A stretch of DNA of 64,000 nt, taken from assembly GCA_911728435.2 (NCBI GenBank), contig OU452217.1, forward strand, positions 1,178,001 to 1,242,000. The letters run 5' to 3'. Positions 64,000 to 64,000 of the stretch are shown here, piece after piece. How positions within the stretch are numbered: the first letter of the stretch is position 1; every line of letters begins with the position of its first letter. The position numbers and the translations under genes are program-made. The notes below the pieces were generated by a model that saw only the letters and a program-made list of their open reading frames with translations, was not told where the DNA came from and made no database searches. This DNA is from Apoderus coryli. Lineage: Eukaryota > Arthropoda > Insecta > Coleoptera > Attelabidae.

Positions 64000-64000
64000 G

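Larger units (their letters stand above)
61791..64000 (-). mobile_element. Ty1/copia LTR retrotransposon, 3' part, cut by the window edge
   Basis: In element orientation (right to left) the visible parts are the end of integrase, reverse transcriptase, RNase H, a stop codon, a polypurine tract and the complete 3' LTR. The order integrase before reverse transcriptase defines the copia (Pseudoviridae-like) class and excludes Ty3/gypsy, where integrase comes last. The gag, protease and most integrase regions and the 5' LTR should lie beyond position 64000. The element sits in a satellite monomer with a sharp edge at 61790/61791, so it transposed into an existing array. Confidence 0.95.

Noticed and set aside
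61791..64000. Ty3/gypsy element or endogenous retrovirus
   Set aside because: The integrase end precedes reverse transcriptase, the RT belongs to the RVT_2 type with YVDD and LYGLKQ motifs, and no envelope frame lies between RNase H and the LTR. All this fits copia.

Overview
The window is eukaryotic repetitive DNA in two parts. Positions 1-61790 are one head-to-tail satellite array. Positions 61791-64000 are the 3' part of a Ty1/copia LTR retrotransposon on the minus strand, which interrupts a satellite monomer cleanly. I see no host gene, RNA gene or prokaryotic feature. A copia-type polyprotein inside a long AT-rich satellite points to heterochromatin, possibly centromeric or pericentromeric, of an animal. 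An arthropod is my best guess from the look of the polyprotein, but the sequence does not prove it.

The satellite monomer is 147-148 bp, roughly one quarter G+C (hand count of one copy), and about 418 copies fit, all in the same orientation. Each monomer has a variable half (about bases 1-83, counting from TTCTAAAT) and a strongly conserved half (about 84-139, ending in the AGCTTTTTGG(G/C) box). Three main variants occur. Type A carries GCTTATTTACGC and AACTTATTTTCACT. Type B carries GCTTTTTTATGC and ATTTCTTT(T/A)GACT. Type C has AATTTGAC(T/C/A)AAC where A and B have AATTTTAGTAAC. Types A and B fill 1-33050. C-type monomers first appear at about 33050, recur in islands at about 40870-41530, 42040-43020 and 45280-47230, and are interspersed from 50580 to the end.

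On top of the monomer repeat there are many multi-monomer duplications, recognised by private substitutions that recur at fixed distances. Tandem units have periods of about 2656 bp (6.3-11.7 kb), 592 bp (25.2-26.4 kb), 2.5-2.8 kb (35.4-40.6 kb), 1177 bp (40.4-42.7 kb), 442 bp (52.3-54.0 kb), 2350 bp (54.2-58.9 kb) and 1036 bp (58.9-61.0 kb). Dispersed copies lie 3245, 3101, 7825, 9892 and 12225 bp apart. The largest pair is about 7 kb: 31.0-38.05 kb and 43.2-50.3 kb. This nested, multi-scale pattern is what repeated unequal exchange or replication slippage with local homogenisation would leave.

The retrotransposon shows a 144-bp 3' LTR (TGTTGG...CTAACA in element orientation), a polypurine tract of ten bases or less directly against it, and an uninterrupted frame from the end of integrase through reverse transcriptase and RNase H. 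The frame runs off the right edge. All catalytic residues expected in the visible part are present, so the insertion looks young. I found no new multi-gene system. What deserves attention is the architecture of the satellite and the precise copia junction.
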